Source of the DNA: BMS3ABIN03 sp964418885
Lineage (GTDB): Bacteria; Bacteroidota; Ignavibacteria; Ignavibacteriales; Ignavibacteriaceae
Length of the DNA: 16,977 nucleotides
Direction of reading: 5' to 3'
Assembly (NCBI GenBank): GCA_964418885.1
Contig: CAYQNW010000079.1
Span: forward strand, 1 to 16,977
Shown: one piece after another, positions 15,761-16,977 of the stretch
How positions within the stretch are numbered: position 1 is the stretch's first letter
Layout of the letters: each line of letters begins with the position of its first letter
Notes under the pieces: model-generated
Database searches by the model: none
The model's input: only the letters and a program-made list of their open reading frames with translations
What the model was told of the DNA's origin: nothing
Position numbers and translations under genes: made by a program

Positions 15761-16410
15761 ATCAATATCCTCTGACCAATTTCAACATTTGATTTTTCTT
15801 TAATTAAAATTTTTAAATGATTGGGAAAACACAAAAGCAAAGACGAACCAATACTAAAATATCCGCAAGGTGTTCCTCTCGTATAATTCCGCATTTCTTC
15901 ATAGTCTATATGTATTCTGTTTACATTTAATGATCCAATTGCAATTAATGCCATGAGAAAATCTTTTGTTTTAAAAACAGAACCAATAGATGCATTCTTT
16001 TTTACTGCTTTGCTGAACATCTCTATTCCGAGAAGATTTTCTAATCCTATATATACTGGTAGCCGCGATTTCCCTTCATTCTTTTGAGTATATATAAACA
16101 TTCCTTCACAAGGAGTTACCCAAAAATGTTTGTTAGAAGGGCTCAAATAAAAATTAATGTACATACCACCTAAAAATTGATTAGCATAATGATCTATAAA
16201 ATCTGACAATAAAATTTCTTTATTATTTTTTGATATGAGCACGCCGTTTCGATTGATATTTCCTATGTGCATTACTTTAGCTTCTACAGGACTAACTATA
16301 GCAGTATCATGTGGATCAACAAATATTCTTGTGTATTCATTGAACTTTATATTTATGTTAAGCTTATCTGCAATTTTTCCTAATAACGAATTTCTTGTTG
16401 ATAATTTCAT
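15757..16410 (-). CDS. Divergent phosphatidylserine decarboxylase-like protein
   Basis: A 217-residue protein alignable by eye to E. coli PSD. Matching regions: SPVEAKVMHIG (40-50, PSD 'PADGVISQLG'), NFYLSPSNKHFWVTPCEG (86-103, PSD 'TYLSPRDYHRVHMPCNG'), IGSS (187-190, PSD 'LGST') and the C-terminal VEIGQRILI (PSD 'KIGQPLAV'). Ser189 at the self-cleavage site is kept. The catalytic Asp is Glu43 and the second His is Val98, though His95 is retained. PSD makes phosphatidylethanolamine through a pyruvoyl group formed by cleavage before this Ser. It may be an altered decarboxylase or a catalytically inactive relative. ATG at 16410; TGA overlaps the deformylase TTG. No other lipid gene is nearby. 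Confidence 0.75.
   Translation of the reverse strand: MKLSTRNSLLGKIADKLNINIKFNEYTRIFVDPHDTAIVSPVEAKVMHIGNINRNGVLISKNNKEILLSDFIDHYANQFLGGMYINFYLSPSNKHFWVTPCEGMFIYTQKNEGKSRLPVYIGLENLLGIEMFSKAVKKNASIGSVFKTKDFLMALIAIGSLNVNRIHIDYEEMRNYTRGTPCGYFSIGSSLLLCFPNHLKILIKEKSNVEIGQRILI
15769..15773 (-). promoter_or_regulatory. AGAGG ribosome-binding site for the TTG-started deformylase
   Basis: AGAGG is 8 nt upstream of the TTG at 15760, inside the last codons of the decarboxylase-like gene. It supports TTG as the start. Confidence 0.55.
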
Positions 16411-16458
16411 TGTCTGTTAAATGCAATTTATTTAAATATCACAAGTGATAAATATTTC

Positions 16459-16857
16459 TTATCTTATATTATTTATGAGTTCATTATATCTGCTTTCATC
16501 CGGGGATATCTGATAGAATGCACTTAGCTGACGAATTTTTCTTTGAAGTTCTTTACAGTCGGGGAGTAAGGACGACTTATCAATTTTTCCTCCTGGTATC
16601 TTTTCTAAAAGATTCTCGTAAAGATCTTCGATTTCATCCTGTGCAAGTTGTAAGGTTAATCCAATATAATGATAGACATCCTGACGGATTTTTTTGAGAT
16701 CCTTATCATATGTAAGCTCTTTAATTATGATCTCACTAAATACTGATAAAGTGTTACACAATTCTTCTGGTTCGAAACCCTCTGCAAATCTACGTATTGC
16801 TATATCATCAATATACTTGAGCATAAGACTTCTGTCGCCGCTTCTTACTGCCGCCAT
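16459..16857 (-). CDS. RsbRD-N-like helical protein, N-terminus uncertain (possible frameshift)
   Basis: From ATG 16857 this gives 132 residues, mostly helical, with a stretch like the sensory RsbRD N-terminal domain: AVRSGDRSLMLKYIDDIA (3-20), RRFAEGFEPEEL (22-33) and DVYHYIGLTLQLAQDEIEDL (60-79 region). In-frame TTG at 16860 is another start. The reading frame continues upstream without ATG/GTG to a stop at 16945-16947, and its residues (NKFQRYRLLKHEDFQCYIST...) look like the natural N-terminal part of the same helix bundle. So the true protein probably begins outside the window, in another frame (see finding). The function may be stress or phospho-relay sensing, known for RsbR relatives. 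It starts the operon with the decarboxylase-like gene (48 bp gap). Confidence 0.5.
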   Translation of the reverse strand: MAAVRSGDRSLMLKYIDDIAIRRFAEGFEPEELCNTLSVFSEIIIKELTYDKDLKKIRQDVYHYIGLTLQLAQDEIEDLYENLLEKIPGGKIDKSSLLPDCKELQRKIRQLSAFYQISPDESRYNELINNIR

Positions 16858-16940
16858 CAAAAGATGGTACAGCGTGCTGATGTAACACTGAAAATCTTCG
16901 TGTTTAAGTAACCGGTATCGTTGAAATTTATTCTCTTCAT

Positions 16941-16947
16941 CTTTTTA
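16941..16947 (-). other. A-rich slip site TAAAAAG at a frame change
   Basis: On the - strand TAAAAAG stands where the only frame open to the window edge would have to shift back by one base to enter the RsbRD-like frame. The five-A run is also a typical spot for a one-base sequencing or natural deletion. Confidence 0.4.
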
Positions 16948-16977
16948 TTCTCTTTTAACTTTTCTTTTCTAAATTCC

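Overview
The window comes from an AT-rich bacterium that looks like a member of the Bacteroidota/Ignavibacteriota side of the FCB group. The evidence is two TonB-dependent receptors of the kind with an N-terminal carboxypeptidase-like domain, a His-rich two-helix protein of a type I associate with Bacteroidota, and mostly leaderless or weak ribosome-binding sites. Three genes are exceptions with recognisable Shine-Dalgarno sequences. A ferredoxin, a 2,4-dienoyl-CoA-reductase-like Fe-S flavoenzyme, a FeMo-cofactor-type protein and a DUF1847 protein suggest an anaerobic or facultative, metal-rich metabolism. No rRNA, tRNA, CRISPR array or transposase was seen.

Region 1 (1-2413, + strand): the C-terminal part of a DUF1847 protein, a universal-stress-like protein with a strong ribosome-binding site, and a PAS/AAA+/Fis sigma-54 activator. 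Region 2 (2410-3291, - strand): an EamA-type transporter that converges on the activator, the two stop codons overlapping in a TTAA. Region 3 (3292-3600): an intergenic block with a cluster of short perfect or near-perfect palindromes (7-bp arms, 3-nt loops), the most repeat-like structure in the window.

Region 4 (3601-12898, - strand), in transcription order: a second TonB-dependent receptor (10628-12898, preceded by the His-rich membrane protein at 12960-13391), then a tightly packed five-gene run: Fe-S flavoenzyme, NifX-like protein with a His tail, PaaI-type thioesterase, ArsP_2-type metal exporter, DUF89 phosphatase. Another TonB-dependent receptor (3601-5982) follows. Metal handling is the common thread: outer-membrane import with a periplasmic His loop, a His-tailed FeMo-co-domain protein and a membrane exporter with a Cys/His loop.

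Region 5 (13454-16977, - strand), in transcription order: an RsbRD-N-like helical protein whose frame appears broken or shifted near 16942, a divergent phosphatidylserine decarboxylase-like protein lacking two of the three usual catalytic residues, a peptide deformylase translated from a TTG that overlaps the previous stop, an MBL-fold hydrolase with an N-terminal hydrophobic segment, a SAM methyltransferase, and a dicluster ferredoxin. The last three families recur in anaerobes near NifX/Mrp-type genes, which links this group with region 4. No single named defence or mobile system is visible. The strongest leads are the palindrome cluster, the degenerate decarboxylase, the possible frameshift gene and the His-loop/receptor pair.
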